Shown in pieces: positions 8,182-15,791 of a stretch of DNA of 64,000 nt. The stretch is taken from NCBI GenBank assembly GCA_028284415.1, contig JANQRU010000007.1:1095243-1159242 (forward strand). Direction: 5' to 3'. Each line of letters begins with the position of its first letter. The stretch's first letter is position 1. The DNA is from Pyrinomonadaceae bacterium. GTDB taxonomy: Bacteria > Acidobacteriota > Blastocatellia > Pyrinomonadales > Pyrinomonadaceae. The notes beneath the pieces are model-generated. The model had not been told where the DNA came from, did no database searches, and saw nothing but the letters and a program-made list of their open reading frames with translations. Both the position numbers and the translations under genes were made by a program.

Positions 8182-8859
8182 TTAGTTTAAATATTTTTCA
8201 ATCAAACGAGTTGGCGTCCAACTCGTAAAATCTTTCCTGGCATCGACAACATCCGGCAATTCTAAAATCATTTCTTTCGAATTCACAGTTGTTATTCCAA
8301 CTGATTTCATTCCTGCCCGACGTGCCGCTTCAAATCCGTTTATCGCATCTTCAAAAACCAAGCAATTTACAGGTTTAACCTTTAGTTTCTCTGCCGAAAT
8401 TAAAAAGCTTTCAGGATGCGGTTTACCACTCTGAACGTCAGTGGCGTCTGTAATTGCAGAAAAATATTTGCGTAATTTTAAGCCATCTAGAATAAATTCT
8501 ACATTCTCGATAGGTGCGGCTGTTGCAACCGCCATTTTTACGCCAATTTCTTGTGATTTTTTCAAAAAATGAGTAACACCTTCAATTGCTTTTAATTTTA
8601 GTTTAAAAAGTTCCCTGTAAAGCTCTTCTTTACGATTTCCGAGTCTTAAAATGTCTTCTTCTGTCGCATTTTCAAAGAATATCGGAATAATTTCACGGTT
8701 TGTTTTTCCGGCAGTTTCAACTAGAAAATCTTGCCCATCATTTTCAATTCCGTTTTCAGCAAGCATTGTTGTCCAAGCCTTTGTGTGAAAACGCATATTG
8801 TCAACGAGCGTTCCATCCATATCAAATATGAACCCGTAATTTGTATAATCTGTTGTCAT
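8182..8859 (-). CDS. HAD-superfamily phosphatase/phosphomutase (beta-phosphoglucomutase-like)
   Basis: The 225-residue product has all four HAD motifs. Motif I is FDMDGTLVDN (nucleophile Asp and acid Asp), motif II is VATAA near residue 110, motif III is the Lys in QSGKPHPESF, and motif IV is VFEDAINGFEAARRAGM. The helical cap follows motif I, as in subclass I enzymes such as beta-phosphoglucomutase and 2-deoxyglucose-6-phosphatase. Substrate cannot be deduced. A decayed copy of its first 22 codons lies at 9575-9654, with the SnoaL-like gene between them. Confidence 0.9.
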   Translation of the reverse strand: MTTDYTNYGFIFDMDGTLVDNMRFHTKAWTTMLAENGIENDGQDFLVETAGKTNREIIPIFFENATEEDILRLGNRKEELYRELFKLKLKAIEGVTHFLKKSQEIGVKMAVATAAPIENVEFILDGLKLRKYFSAITDATDVQSGKPHPESFLISAEKLKVKPVNCLVFEDAINGFEAARRAGMKSVGITTVNSKEMILELPDVVDARKDFTSWTPTRLIEKYLN

Positions 8860-8965
8860 TTTTTTGCTTTCAAGTTTTGCGATTAGTTTCGGTTGAAAGA
8901 AATTGTCACTTTCCTAAAATATAAAAAGTATTTTTTCAATAAATTGCACCTTTATACAGTCAACG

Positions 8966-9012
8966 AAACACGCCGAACATCCTTTTTCGCAATTCAAATG
9001 TTCGGCGTGTTT
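8966..9012 (-). terminator. Strong hairpin terminator after the SnoaL-like gene
   Basis: A perfect 14-base inverted repeat (AAACACGCCGAACA at 8966-8979 and its complement at 8999-9012) surrounds a 19-base loop. Runs of A and T at the outer ends would let it terminate on either strand. It lies downstream of the minus-strand gene at 9071-9478. Confidence 0.8.
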
Positions 9013-9070
9013 TATTGTAAGTTAATCAATTACTTTGTAAAAATCCTTAAAGGTTTTTAATATCTTTGAT

Positions 9071-9478
9071 TTAAGCACTAGCAGATGCTTGATAAGCTCG
9101 CTTCATTGCAGCAGTGTCGAATAACTCAAGGAAGTCTGTAACCTTACCATCATTAAGTGTAAAAATATGTACCCAATCTGTTTCGAGCTTTCTTTCAGTA
9201 GCTTTTATACCTATTATTCCATGCCCAACAACTACGACTTTATTGTTTTCAGAAATAAACTCTTTGGGCTCGAAACTAAGAAAATCTTGGTGTTCACTGA
9301 CCAAATCAAAAAATTCACAAACACTTTCTCGTCCCTTTCTTTTTCCATCAAAAATGGTTCCATTTATTTCTTGAGTTTTCCAATCAACGTTTTCATCAAA
9401 AGCTGCAAAAAAGTCTTCAAAATTGCCATTTTTAAAATCTTCATAACATTTTGTAACTATTTGTTTATTATCCATATC
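9071..9478 (-). CDS. SnoaL-like (NTF2-fold) protein
   Basis: The start is the ATG at 9478, which has an AAGGAG ribosome site about seven bases upstream. A TTG five codons earlier would place that site inside the gene. The 135-residue product has the NTF2/SnoaL outline: IVTKCYEDFKNGNFEDFFAAFDENVDWK, a KGRESVCEFFDLV helix, VVVVGHGIIGIKATERK, and the ending VHIFTLNDGKVTDFLELFDTAAM. Such proteins are cytosolic, pocketed and mostly without known ligand. It is a single-gene unit with its own terminator, placed between the HAD gene and a ghost of the HAD gene's start. Confidence 0.8.
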   Translation of the reverse strand, partial: DMDNKQIVTKCYEDFKNGNFEDFFAAFDENVDWKTQEINGTIFDGKRKGRESVCEFFDLVSEHQDFLSFEPKEFISENNKVVVVGHGIIGIKATERKLETDWVHIFTLNDGKVTDFLELFDTAAMKRAYQASASA

Positions 9479-9574
9479 GCATCTCCTTTTCAACTGTGCA
9501 AAAGTTGAGTTTAAAACCTAAAAAGTGAGCAGACTTTAGTTTGTAAACAGAATTTTAATATACCACAGTATGAT

Positions 9575-9654
9575 TCTTTGCGTTTGATTTTATTATCTAA
9601 AACTTCCCCTTCCAAATAGAAGATAAACCCATAATTTGTGTAATTAATTTTCAT
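9575..9654 (-). pseudogene. Ghost of the 5' end of the HAD phosphatase gene
   Basis: Read on the minus strand from ATG at 9654, this stretch gives MKINYTNYGFIFYLEGEVLD. The intact HAD protein at 8182-8859 begins MTTDYTNYGFIFDMDGTLVD. The start, spacing and most residues match, but both catalytic aspartates of DxDGT have been lost (YLEGE) and the frame goes nowhere. It lies 10 bases downstream of the oxidoreductase stop codon, where the HAD gene itself would be expected if the SnoaL-like gene were absent. Confidence 0.8.
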
Positions 9655-9663
9655 TAATTTACT

Positions 9664-11913
9664 CTAGACTTTTCTAATATTGACAGGCACATATTTATGA
9701 AAGGGCGTTTTGGTGAATGCATCACAATTATCACTAGCGGTTAGTAAATTTAATTGTGGTCCGATTGGTTTGTTGTCTTTAAATTTCATTCCGTAACCAT
9801 TTGGAAGAGTTACGACTTTGTGACGAACACTTTCATCAATTTCGACAAAGGCGTTTAAGCTTCCAACTTTCGATTCACAAATAACCTCCGAGCCATTTGT
9901 TAAATCCAATTCTTCTGCGTCTTTTGGGTGCATACGCATTGTGCCTTGTGGGTCTATTCTTCGCCATTCGGGGTTTCGATAAATCTGGTTAGCATTGTAG
10001 CTACGCCTTTCGCCAGCCATCAAGATAAATGAATACTCATCGTTTGATAAATCTTCTTTGGATAATTCAGATAATTCATCAAACATTTCGGGAATTGTGA
10101 GGTTGATTCGTTTATCTTTATTTTTGATTAATGACCAGACTTCTTGATATTCGTGATTACAAATTATCACGCCGGATTTTGCACTTAATATTGCTTCAAA
10201 AAGGGTATTTCCGAGTGTTCTTTTGCTACCTTGATGACCTGCACGTTTAACCGCTTTGAAATATTTATTGGCGTAAAACGTTGCTAAACCTAGCAAAGGT
10301 GCGGCAGATTCTAAACCTTTCGGTAAGGTCTTACCAAGAGTTCGATACATAATTGAACTAGCGAACTTTTGTAAATTTGGTTTTCGTGAAAACAGCGTCT
10401 GCAAGGCGGTTAAATATCCCAAACGTGCCGATAATTTTGGCTCAAAAGATGCAATTTTTTCTAAAATAGGAAATTTCTTTGGAATCACATCCATTTTTTC
10501 CAAAAGGCGTGTGTAGATTTCGGGTTCGGGCAGGGTTTCTCCTAAGGGTTCAAAAAGAGCGTGTCTGAAATGAAAATAGTTTTCGGGAAATTCGAGTGTA
10601 AAACCCGTTGCTTCAGGTTTTTCAAATTGTGAAGCGGCGGGCAAAATATAATCTGCCATTCTAGCCGTCTCAGTCATTGCCACGTCAACAACAACAAGAA
10701 GTTCAAGTTTATTAAATGCTTCTTCATAAGCCTTTGAGTTAGCATAGGTCAAAACAGGATTTGCACTATCGACAAAAACGGCTCTAGTTCTGTCATCCCC
10801 TTCGTGCATTATTTCATCGGGCAAAATGTTTGGCGGATAAATTCCGGCAATGGGAAACATTTTGTGTTTAGCAGTTCGAACACAATCTTTTCGCTCATCG
10901 GAATTCGCTAACAGAGGCAACAAATATGAGTGAAGGTTATTTACCCCTTTCCTTCCAAAATTTCCCGTTAAAAGATACAAAAGTTTTTCAAGATATGCGT
11001 TGAGAGTCGTGTGAAGTGTCTGCTGTGTTCCTAAATCAACTCTGACACAACCACGCTTAGCCTTTGCAAAATCCCTCGCAACTTGTTTAACCACTTCCAA
11101 AGACACATCGGCTTTTTTTACAAACCTTTCAACATCAATTTCTAAAAACTCACTTTCTACTTTTTCAAAACCATTGCAATGTTGGCTCAAAAATTCTCTA
11201 TCATGCATTCCCTCTTGCAAAATTAAAGAAATCATTGCGGAAAGTAGAAAGGCATCAGTCCCAGGCTTTAATTTAAGATGAATATTAGCCAATTTTGCAG
11301 TCTCGGAAACACGTGGATCAATGACAACCATCGTGCGTTCTTCATCTTTTTGTAGTTCTCTTAAAGTATTGCGAGCATTAACAATGCCGTGAGCTTGATA
11401 AGGATTTGTGCCTATAAATAAAACATAATCGCTGTTTTCAACGTCTTCGGTCATGTGGCAAGCCTGGCTACCGAATAAGCGTCCGTTCACCCAAAAATCA
11501 CCAGTCTTTTCCTGTGCCAAAGCTGTATAGACAAATTTGCTTCCCATTGCGTAAGGCAACTGGCGACTATAAACTCCGCCCCAATGATTTCCCTGTCCAC
11601 CGCCACCAACAAATGCGAAGGCTTTTCCGCCGTGTTGTTTTTTTAATGTGAGCAGCTTTTCGGCAATTTCATCTAAGGCTTCATCCCACAAAATTCTTTT
11701 GAATTTTCCATCTGTTTGTTTTTTTAACGGATAACGCAAACGGTCATCGTGGTTTTGGTAATAATCAAGGCGGGCTGCTTTTTGACAAATATAACCTTTG
11801 CTAATCGGATGATTTTCATCACCTTTGATCTTCACAAATTTTCCATTTTCAATTTCAACATCCAATCCGCAGTTGCGTGAACACAAAATACAAGCAGTTT
11901 TTTTCGATGACAT
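9664..11913 (-). CDS. Molybdopterin oxidoreductase (DMSO-reductase superfamily, FdhF-like)
   Basis: The 749-residue product starts with a 4Fe-4S cluster motif formed by Cys8, Cys11, Cys15 and Cys43. The bis-MGD domains follow: TALAQEKTGDF, LFIGTNPYQAH, VVIDPRVSETA, and the C-terminal beta-barrel segment with TMRMHPKDAEEL and GYGMKF. SQACHMTED places Cys152 where formate dehydrogenases carry the Mo-ligating Cys or Sec. No Tat signal is present, so it is probably cytoplasmic. Substrate is uncertain: formate dehydrogenase-like is the best guess. The gene follows the hotdog gene by 11 bases. A dedicated electron partner is not visible nearby. Confidence 0.85.
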   Translation of the reverse strand: MSSKKTACILCSRNCGLDVEIENGKFVKIKGDENHPISKGYICQKAARLDYYQNHDDRLRYPLKKQTDGKFKRILWDEALDEIAEKLLTLKKQHGGKAFAFVGGGGQGNHWGGVYSRQLPYAMGSKFVYTALAQEKTGDFWVNGRLFGSQACHMTEDVENSDYVLFIGTNPYQAHGIVNARNTLRELQKDEERTMVVIDPRVSETAKLANIHLKLKPGTDAFLLSAMISLILQEGMHDREFLSQHCNGFEKVESEFLEIDVERFVKKADVSLEVVKQVARDFAKAKRGCVRVDLGTQQTLHTTLNAYLEKLLYLLTGNFGRKGVNNLHSYLLPLLANSDERKDCVRTAKHKMFPIAGIYPPNILPDEIMHEGDDRTRAVFVDSANPVLTYANSKAYEEAFNKLELLVVVDVAMTETARMADYILPAASQFEKPEATGFTLEFPENYFHFRHALFEPLGETLPEPEIYTRLLEKMDVIPKKFPILEKIASFEPKLSARLGYLTALQTLFSRKPNLQKFASSIMYRTLGKTLPKGLESAAPLLGLATFYANKYFKAVKRAGHQGSKRTLGNTLFEAILSAKSGVIICNHEYQEVWSLIKNKDKRINLTIPEMFDELSELSKEDLSNDEYSFILMAGERRSYNANQIYRNPEWRRIDPQGTMRMHPKDAEELDLTNGSEVICESKVGSLNAFVEIDESVRHKVVTLPNGYGMKFKDNKPIGPQLNLLTASDNCDAFTKTPFHKYVPVNIRKV

Positions 11914-11924
11914 ATTTGCTCCTT

Positions 11925-12377
11925 TTATTTCTTGGCAATATATAAGGTTTTTTCAACTAAACAATGAACTTTTCCCGCCTTGTTTTTTAATTCAACCGTG
12001 TAATTTTTATCAAAAGATTTTTGATTTTCGAGTGTGGATTTTATTTCTTCGAGGTCTTCATCTGTAACGACAAATTTAGCGTATAAAGTTTCTTTCCCCG
12101 GACGCTTAAAATGAATTTTTGCGGATTTATCCCAGACTATATAATCTCTGCCCAAAATGTTTATAAGCATCACCATATAAATCGGATCAACTCCCGAATA
12201 CATACTTCCACCATAAATTGTGCCAACGTAATTTCGTGTCCGCCAGTTTAGAGGAATTTTGATATGTATTTCACGATAATCGTCCGAAATATATTGGATT
12301 CTTGCACCTGTTCCGCGATATGCAGGAAACAAATTGAACTTAAATCTATCTAATCTTGAAGCAAAACTTTCGGGCAT
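11925..12377 (-). CDS. Hotdog-fold thioesterase-like protein (DUF4442)
   Basis: The 150-residue product resembles DUF4442/YiiD-C-type hotdog proteins. An N-terminal RFKFNLFPAYRGTGARI is followed by IKIPLNWRTRNYVGTIYGGSMYSGVDPIYMVML, where the YGG-helix segment corresponds to the hotdog central helix, and then IVWDKSAKIHFKRPG. These are small-acyl-CoA or fatty-acyl thioesterase relatives, mostly unstudied. It is the likely first gene of a two-gene unit with the molybdopterin oxidoreductase (11-base gap). No functional link between them is known to me. Confidence 0.8.
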   Translation of the reverse strand: MPESFASRLDRFKFNLFPAYRGTGARIQYISDDYREIHIKIPLNWRTRNYVGTIYGGSMYSGVDPIYMVMLINILGRDYIVWDKSAKIHFKRPGKETLYAKFVVTDEDLEEIKSTLENQKSFDKNYTVELKNKAGKVHCLVEKTLYIAKK

Positions 12378-12392
12378 AAGAAATAAAGAGTT

Positions 12393-12452
12393 GTCAGTAC
12401 CGTTTGCGTGAGCAAATGCTTAATAGACAAACTTACTCACTCCGCTGCTAAG
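12393..12452 (+). repeat. REP-like palindrome, family 2, copy A (degenerate)
   Basis: The first 20 bases, from GTCAGTACCGT at 12393 to GTGAG, match the reverse complement of the element at 22852-22930 (there GTCAGTACCGT, two bases, GCGTGAGC). The right side ends CTCACTCCGCTGCTAAG and can pair loosely with the left arm. It occupies most of the gap between the hotdog and membrane protein genes. Confidence 0.65.
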
Positions 12453-12458
12453 AACTTT

Positions 12459-12830
12459 TTAGTAAAACAAAGGCACAAAATAAATTCCTGCACCAAACAA
12501 AAATGTTATGAAAAATGCTATGGAAATTGAGTTATTTAACCCAAAGAAAAGAGGCTGCATAATCGCACGCAAAAACCATAAACTTCCGATTCCAAACAAA
12601 ATTGTACTTCCTAAAGATGTTGTTAAAAGTTCATCAACGTGGAAAATCGAAACATATGAAAAAATTAGGAAACAAATCATCAAGCACGAATTCAAAACCT
12701 GCATTACACCGCGATTTATAGAAGTCAACGATTTCAAATCCTTTTTCCATTCAAACAACTGCCAAAAGAATATGTGGAAAATAAAAAATCCCAAACCGAA
12801 AAAACCGCCGATGATTATTAATGTTTTCAT
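12459..12830 (-). CDS. Four-helix integral membrane protein
   Basis: The 123-residue product has four hydrophobic segments. The first is LIIIGGFFGLGFFIFHIFFW, followed by VLNSCLMICFLIFSYVSIF, STILFGIGSLWFLRAIM and ISIAFFITFLFGAGIYFVPLF. HIFFWQLFxW near the first helix is a recognisable feature of a small DUF family of unknown role. Its ATG overlaps the stop of the DinB gene upstream by four bases, so the three genes 12459-13925 appear to form one operon. Confidence 0.65.
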   Translation of the reverse strand: MKTLIIIGGFFGLGFFIFHIFFWQLFEWKKDLKSLTSINRGVMQVLNSCLMICFLIFSYVSIFHVDELLTTSLGSTILFGIGSLWFLRAIMQPLFFGLNNSISIAFFITFLFGAGIYFVPLFY

Positions 12831-13363
12831 TTTGGAAATTCCTTTGCTTCTAAAACTCTTTTCGCCTGATTAAAATGTCTTCTTTCATGCAAAATCGTAA
12901 CTTCAAAAGCATCTTTGAGGGTTATGTTTACAGCCTTGCCAATCGGTTCGGGAATTTTAATCTTGTCCCAATCCAAATCTTTTGTCGTGTCCATAAATGA
13001 AATTAGTTTTTCTTGGTTTTCGCTAAAATCTTCGATGATCGTTCCGCTTATGTCGCTTGTTGCCGGCTCAAAAATTTTGAAAGTCTTCATCTTCCGAGCC
13101 GTTTCGGGACTGACTAGTTTTTTGAGGATTAATCCGTTTAAGGTCGGAAGCAAAGGCACGAGGCTATACCAATTATTAACGTGCGTGCCGTCGGCAACTT
13201 TTTGAATCGGCTCGTAATATAAGTTATTTGTAGTAATCAAATGATCGAAGCATTGCCCAATGCTCCATTCGTTTGCATTCGGCTTCCAATTTAATTGCTC
13301 GCCCGATAAATTACCGAATGTTTCTTTTGTTTCTTCAATTATTTTTTCTGCTTCAGAAATCAT
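12827..13363 (-). CDS. DinB-family protein (copy 2 of tandem pair)
   Basis: The 178-residue product has the DinB/YfiT four-helix outline. The N-terminal helix is followed by LSGEQLNWKPNANEWSIGQCFDHLITTNNLYY, where the His of FDHL is the first metal ligand. The final HERRHFNQAKRVL supplies two more. The family includes metal-dependent thiol-S-transferases and damage-inducible proteins. The paralogue at 13368-13925 is very similar, so they arose by tandem duplication. Four bases separate the two genes. Confidence 0.85.
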   Translation of the reverse strand: MISEAEKIIEETKETFGNLSGEQLNWKPNANEWSIGQCFDHLITTNNLYYEPIQKVADGTHVNNWYSLVPLLPTLNGLILKKLVSPETARKMKTFKIFEPATSDISGTIIEDFSENQEKLISFMDTTKDLDWDKIKIPEPIGKAVNITLKDAFEVTILHERRHFNQAKRVLEAKEFPK

Positions 13364-13367
13364 TTAA

Positions 13368-13925
13368 TTATTTTGGAAAAGCTTCCGAATCCATAACTCT
13401 TTTTGCTTGATTAAAATGCCTACGCTCGTGCATCACTATGACTTCCAATGCGTCAGGAAGTTTTATATTTACGGCTGGACTAAGCGGTGTCGGGATTTTG
13501 ATTTTCCTAATTTCCATATTTTTTACGGCTTCCATAAGCGAAATGAAAGTTTCTTGATTTGTTTGAAAATCCTCAATAATCGTATCGGGAATTTCGCTGT
13601 AAGAAGCTTCAAAAATTGGAAATGTTTTAATCTTCTTTGGAGAATCGGGACTGACAGCTTTTTTAAGTTGTTGTCCAACGATGTTTGGGAAGAGCGGAAT
13701 AATGCTGAACCAATTATTGACATGCGTGCCATCGGCGACTTTTTGGATATTTGCGATGTATAGATTGTTTGTCGTGATTAGATGGTCAAAATTTTGCCCA
13801 ACGCTCCATTCGCTTCCGTTTGGCTTCCAATTTAATTGTTCAGTAGATAGATTGCCAAAGATTTCTTTCACTTCATCCGAAAACATTCTGGCATTTGAAA
13901 TAAGTCCGTTTACGATATTGCTCAT
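13368..13925 (-). CDS. DinB-family protein (copy 1 of tandem pair)
   Basis: The 185-residue product shares the DinB core of its neighbour: LSTEQLNWKPNGSEWSVGQNFDHLITTNNLY and the ending HERRHFNQAKRVM, giving the three-histidine metal site. Both carry the unusual shared phrase KVADGTHVNNW in the middle. Divergence is moderate, with a different N-terminus (SNIVNGLISNARMFSDEVKE). It is the promoter-proximal gene of the three-gene unit; no clear regulatory site is visible in the short gap before it. Confidence 0.85.
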   Translation of the reverse strand: MSNIVNGLISNARMFSDEVKEIFGNLSTEQLNWKPNGSEWSVGQNFDHLITTNNLYIANIQKVADGTHVNNWFSIIPLFPNIVGQQLKKAVSPDSPKKIKTFPIFEASYSEIPDTIIEDFQTNQETFISLMEAVKNMEIRKIKIPTPLSPAVNIKLPDALEVIVMHERRHFNQAKRVMDSEAFPK

Positions 13926-13967
13926 TTATAAAAACTCCTTGTGTTATATATATAAAACGAATGAATT

Positions 13968-14381
13968 TTAGTTTGAGTTCAACTTTTTCTTATCTCCTAA
14001 AACACTTTCAAAACAATCATTTAAGGCAAGAACAGTCACCATTTCATAAGAAAACATTCTCGAATCCATAGGATTGAAACCCCCGCCTACAACTTCTATT
14101 TTTAGCCCCTTAATTTTGTTTTTATTTGCCCAACGCTTAATGCCTTTTCTTACGCCTTCATGAAATTCGTAAGGAATCGTTTCGTTTGAAACTTCCCAAA
14201 CCATTCGAAAATCGTGTTTATCAATAAATTTGGAAACTTTTATTTCAATAACTCCGACATCCGCAGGACAACGAGTTTGAATAACAAATCTGGCTTTTCC
14301 TTTTAAGGTGTCATCAAAGTCCAAAGTCTCGAAGTCTTTCGAGTCTTCATCGCAATTAAAATCAAAAACTTTTTCCCGCAT
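13968..14381 (-). CDS. Stand-alone protein resembling elongation factor G domain IV
   Basis: The 137-residue product is not a full GTPase. After an acidic N-terminus, its C-terminal 90 residues follow the order of EF-G domain IV: a strand VIEIKVSKF, then VSNETIPYEFHEGVRKGIKRW (compare GGAIP.EY...VEKGI in EF-G), then IKGLKIEVVGGGFNPMDSRMF and a helix ending ALNDCFE (compare DGSYH.VDSSE...KIAG..A in EF-G). No G domain or domain V is present. Function unknown; it could bind RNA or the ribosome. The match was recognised by eye. Confidence 0.5.
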   Translation of the reverse strand: MREKVFDFNCDEDSKDFETLDFDDTLKGKARFVIQTRCPADVGVIEIKVSKFIDKHDFRMVWEVSNETIPYEFHEGVRKGIKRWANKNKIKGLKIEVVGGGFNPMDSRMFSYEMVTVLALNDCFESVLGDKKKLNSN

Positions 14382-14392
14382 CTCAACAAAAA

Positions 14393-15193
14393 TTATTCGC
14401 CCTTAAAATTCCCTTCGCGTCTTTCAAGAAATGATTGCACGCCTTCTTGAGCATCTTCACTTTGGAAAAGTTTTAAGATTTGTGGTTTCAGATGCTTCTT
14501 CGCCGCTTCAAAACCTTCACTTTGCATTTTTCGAGCAGATTCGATAGTTGCCTGAACGCCCAAAGGTGCTTGTTTCGAAATCGTTTCAGCAATTTCGATA
14601 GCCTTATCTAAAACTTCTTCTGTTTTCACAACTTCCTGTACAAGTCCGATTCGCAAAGCCTCATCTGCATCAAATTCGTCACCTGTTAAAAGCCAACGCA
14701 TCGCATTTCCCCAACCCGCAGTTTCCGGAAAACGCATCGTTCCGCCACCAAACGGAAAAATTCCACGTTTGACTTCAATCTGTGCAAATCTAGCATCTTC
14801 TGCAGCAATACAAATATCCGCCGCCAAAATCAATTCAATGCCAATAGTCAAACACAATCCGTTTACCGCAACAACCAAAGGCTTCGTTCGTTTGCGTTCG
14901 CTGTAAATATCAAGCGGATCAATTGCATTTTCCTCAAATTCAAGAATACCTTTTTCAACAACCTTCGGAGCAACATCTGCTAAATCTAAACCAGCTGTAA
15001 ACATTTCGCCTTGTGCAAATAAAACTCCGCAACGCAAATTTTCATTGTCTTCAAGCTGTGCATAAGCATCTGCAAGTTCCGCCAGCATTTGATTATCAAA
15101 AGCATTGCGTTTTTTCGGACGGTTTAAGCCAATGAGCAAAACGTGTCCACGTTCTTCAACCGAAATTTTTGATTTTTCTTGTAGTGTTTTCAT
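14393..15193 (-). CDS. Enoyl-CoA hydratase/isomerase (crotonase family)
   Basis: The 266-residue product has the crotonase core: VLLIGLNRPKKRNAFDNQML, FAQGEMFTAGLDL (oxyanion hole) and VVAVNGLCLTIGIELILAADICIAAEDARFAQIEVKRGI. In canonical hydratases the two catalytic glutamates lie in the GxGxEL..A.D and A.F..PE segments. Here the first is E in IGIELILAAD and the second region reads EVKRGIFPFGG, so the second Glu may be missing and the enzyme may be an isomerase, hydrolase or other family member. It is near fadN, separated by the GxxExxY module. Confidence 0.85.
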   Translation of the reverse strand: MKTLQEKSKISVEERGHVLLIGLNRPKKRNAFDNQMLAELADAYAQLEDNENLRCGVLFAQGEMFTAGLDLADVAPKVVEKGILEFEENAIDPLDIYSERKRTKPLVVAVNGLCLTIGIELILAADICIAAEDARFAQIEVKRGIFPFGGGTMRFPETAGWGNAMRWLLTGDEFDADEALRIGLVQEVVKTEEVLDKAIEIAETISKQAPLGVQATIESARKMQSEGFEAAKKHLKPQILKLFQSEDAQEGVQSFLERREGNFKGE

Positions 15194-15238
15194 TTTTGTA
15201 AACTTTCTCGGCGAACACTTTACGGAAAAAGAATTCCT

Positions 15239-15282
15239 AACCGCAAAGGTCGCTGAGATTAAGACGCAAAGGTTCGCAAAGG
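15239..15282 (+). repeat. Left repeat of the GxxExxY module
   Basis: The 44-base sequence beginning AACCGCAAAGGTCGCTGAG and containing GACGCAAAGGTTCGCAAAG recurs as a direct copy at 15677-15719 and in inverted form at 15734-15771. The gene at 15287-15664 lies exactly between the left copy and the right pair. The built-in GCAAAG phrase occurs three times per unit. Confidence 0.8.
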
Positions 15283-15286
15283 CTTT

Positions 15287-15664
15287 CTAAAGATTATTTA
15301 CGACTCGGCGAATTCCATGTTTTAATCTTTCGACATTGAAATTTATAAGCAATCCAAGTCTGCAATCAGATAGTTTTAGATAAGTTAATACCTGTGCTAA
15401 ATGAACTGCATTTGTTGCTTCAACTGCTTTGATCTCAACTATCAATTTATTTTCTATAAACAAATCAACTCTATAACCGCATTCGAGCTTTACTTCCTCA
15501 TAAACTAACGGCAAAGGCTTTTCCTTTTCAACTTTTATTCCCGCCTGTTGAATTTCATAGTAAAGACATTCTTGATAAGAAGATTCAAGTAAGCCTGGAC
15601 CAAGTGCCGTATGTACTTTCATCGCGAGTCCAATTACTGTTTTTGAGAGTTCATTTTCTGTCAT
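15287..15664 (-). CDS. GxxExxY protein (PD-(D/E)XK nuclease-like fold)
   Basis: The 125-residue product begins with a helix containing GPGLLESSYQECL, the namesake G-x-x-E-x-x-Y motif. It continues through EKPLPLVYEEVKLECGYRVDLFIENKLIVEIKAVE, where D in RVDL and ExK in VEIKA match the PD-(D/E)XK nuclease core, and ends in RLGLLINFN. Biochemical function is unknown to me. It is framed by copies of a GCAAAG-rich repeat, so gene plus repeats look like one mobile or recombining module placed between the crotonase and fadN genes. Confidence 0.85.
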   Translation of the reverse strand: MTENELSKTVIGLAMKVHTALGPGLLESSYQECLYYEIQQAGIKVEKEKPLPLVYEEVKLECGYRVDLFIENKLIVEIKAVEATNAVHLAQVLTYLKLSDCRLGLLINFNVERLKHGIRRVVNNL

Positions 15665-15676
15665 ATTAATGAAGTT

Positions 15677-15719
15677 AACCGCAAAGGACGCAAAGTTTAA
15701 GACGCAAAGATTCGCAAAG
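15677..15719 (+). repeat. Right direct repeat of the GxxExxY module
   Basis: This is a direct copy of 15239-15282 with a few substitutions: AACCGCAAAGGACGCAAAG, then GACGCAAAGATTCGCAAAG. It starts 12 bases upstream of the GxxExxY start codon. It is followed by an inverted copy at 15734-15771, so transcripts could fold into a long hairpin. Confidence 0.8.
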
Positions 15720-15733
15720 TTTTTAAAAATACT

Positions 15734-15771
15734 CAGCGACCTTTGCGAAAACCTTTGCGTCCTTTGCGGTT
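15734..15771 (-). repeat. Right inverted repeat of the GxxExxY module
   Basis: Reverse-complemented, this is AACCGCAAAGGACGCAAAGG followed by TTTTCGCAAAGGTCGCTG, matching both other copies. Together with 15677-15719 it forms an inverted repeat with a 14-base spacer. It ends about 20 bases downstream of the fadN stop codon. Confidence 0.8.
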
Positions 15772-15791
15772 AAATCTTCTCTTGCTTTGCC

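Noticed and set aside
9664..11913. Selenocysteine in the molybdopterin oxidoreductase
   Set aside because: The gene is open throughout and Cys152 occupies the expected metal-ligand site, so no UGA recoding is needed.
15239..15771. CRISPR-like reading of the GCAAAG repeats
   Set aside because: There are only three copies, one of them inverted. Spacing is irregular, there are no unique spacers of constant length and no cas genes.
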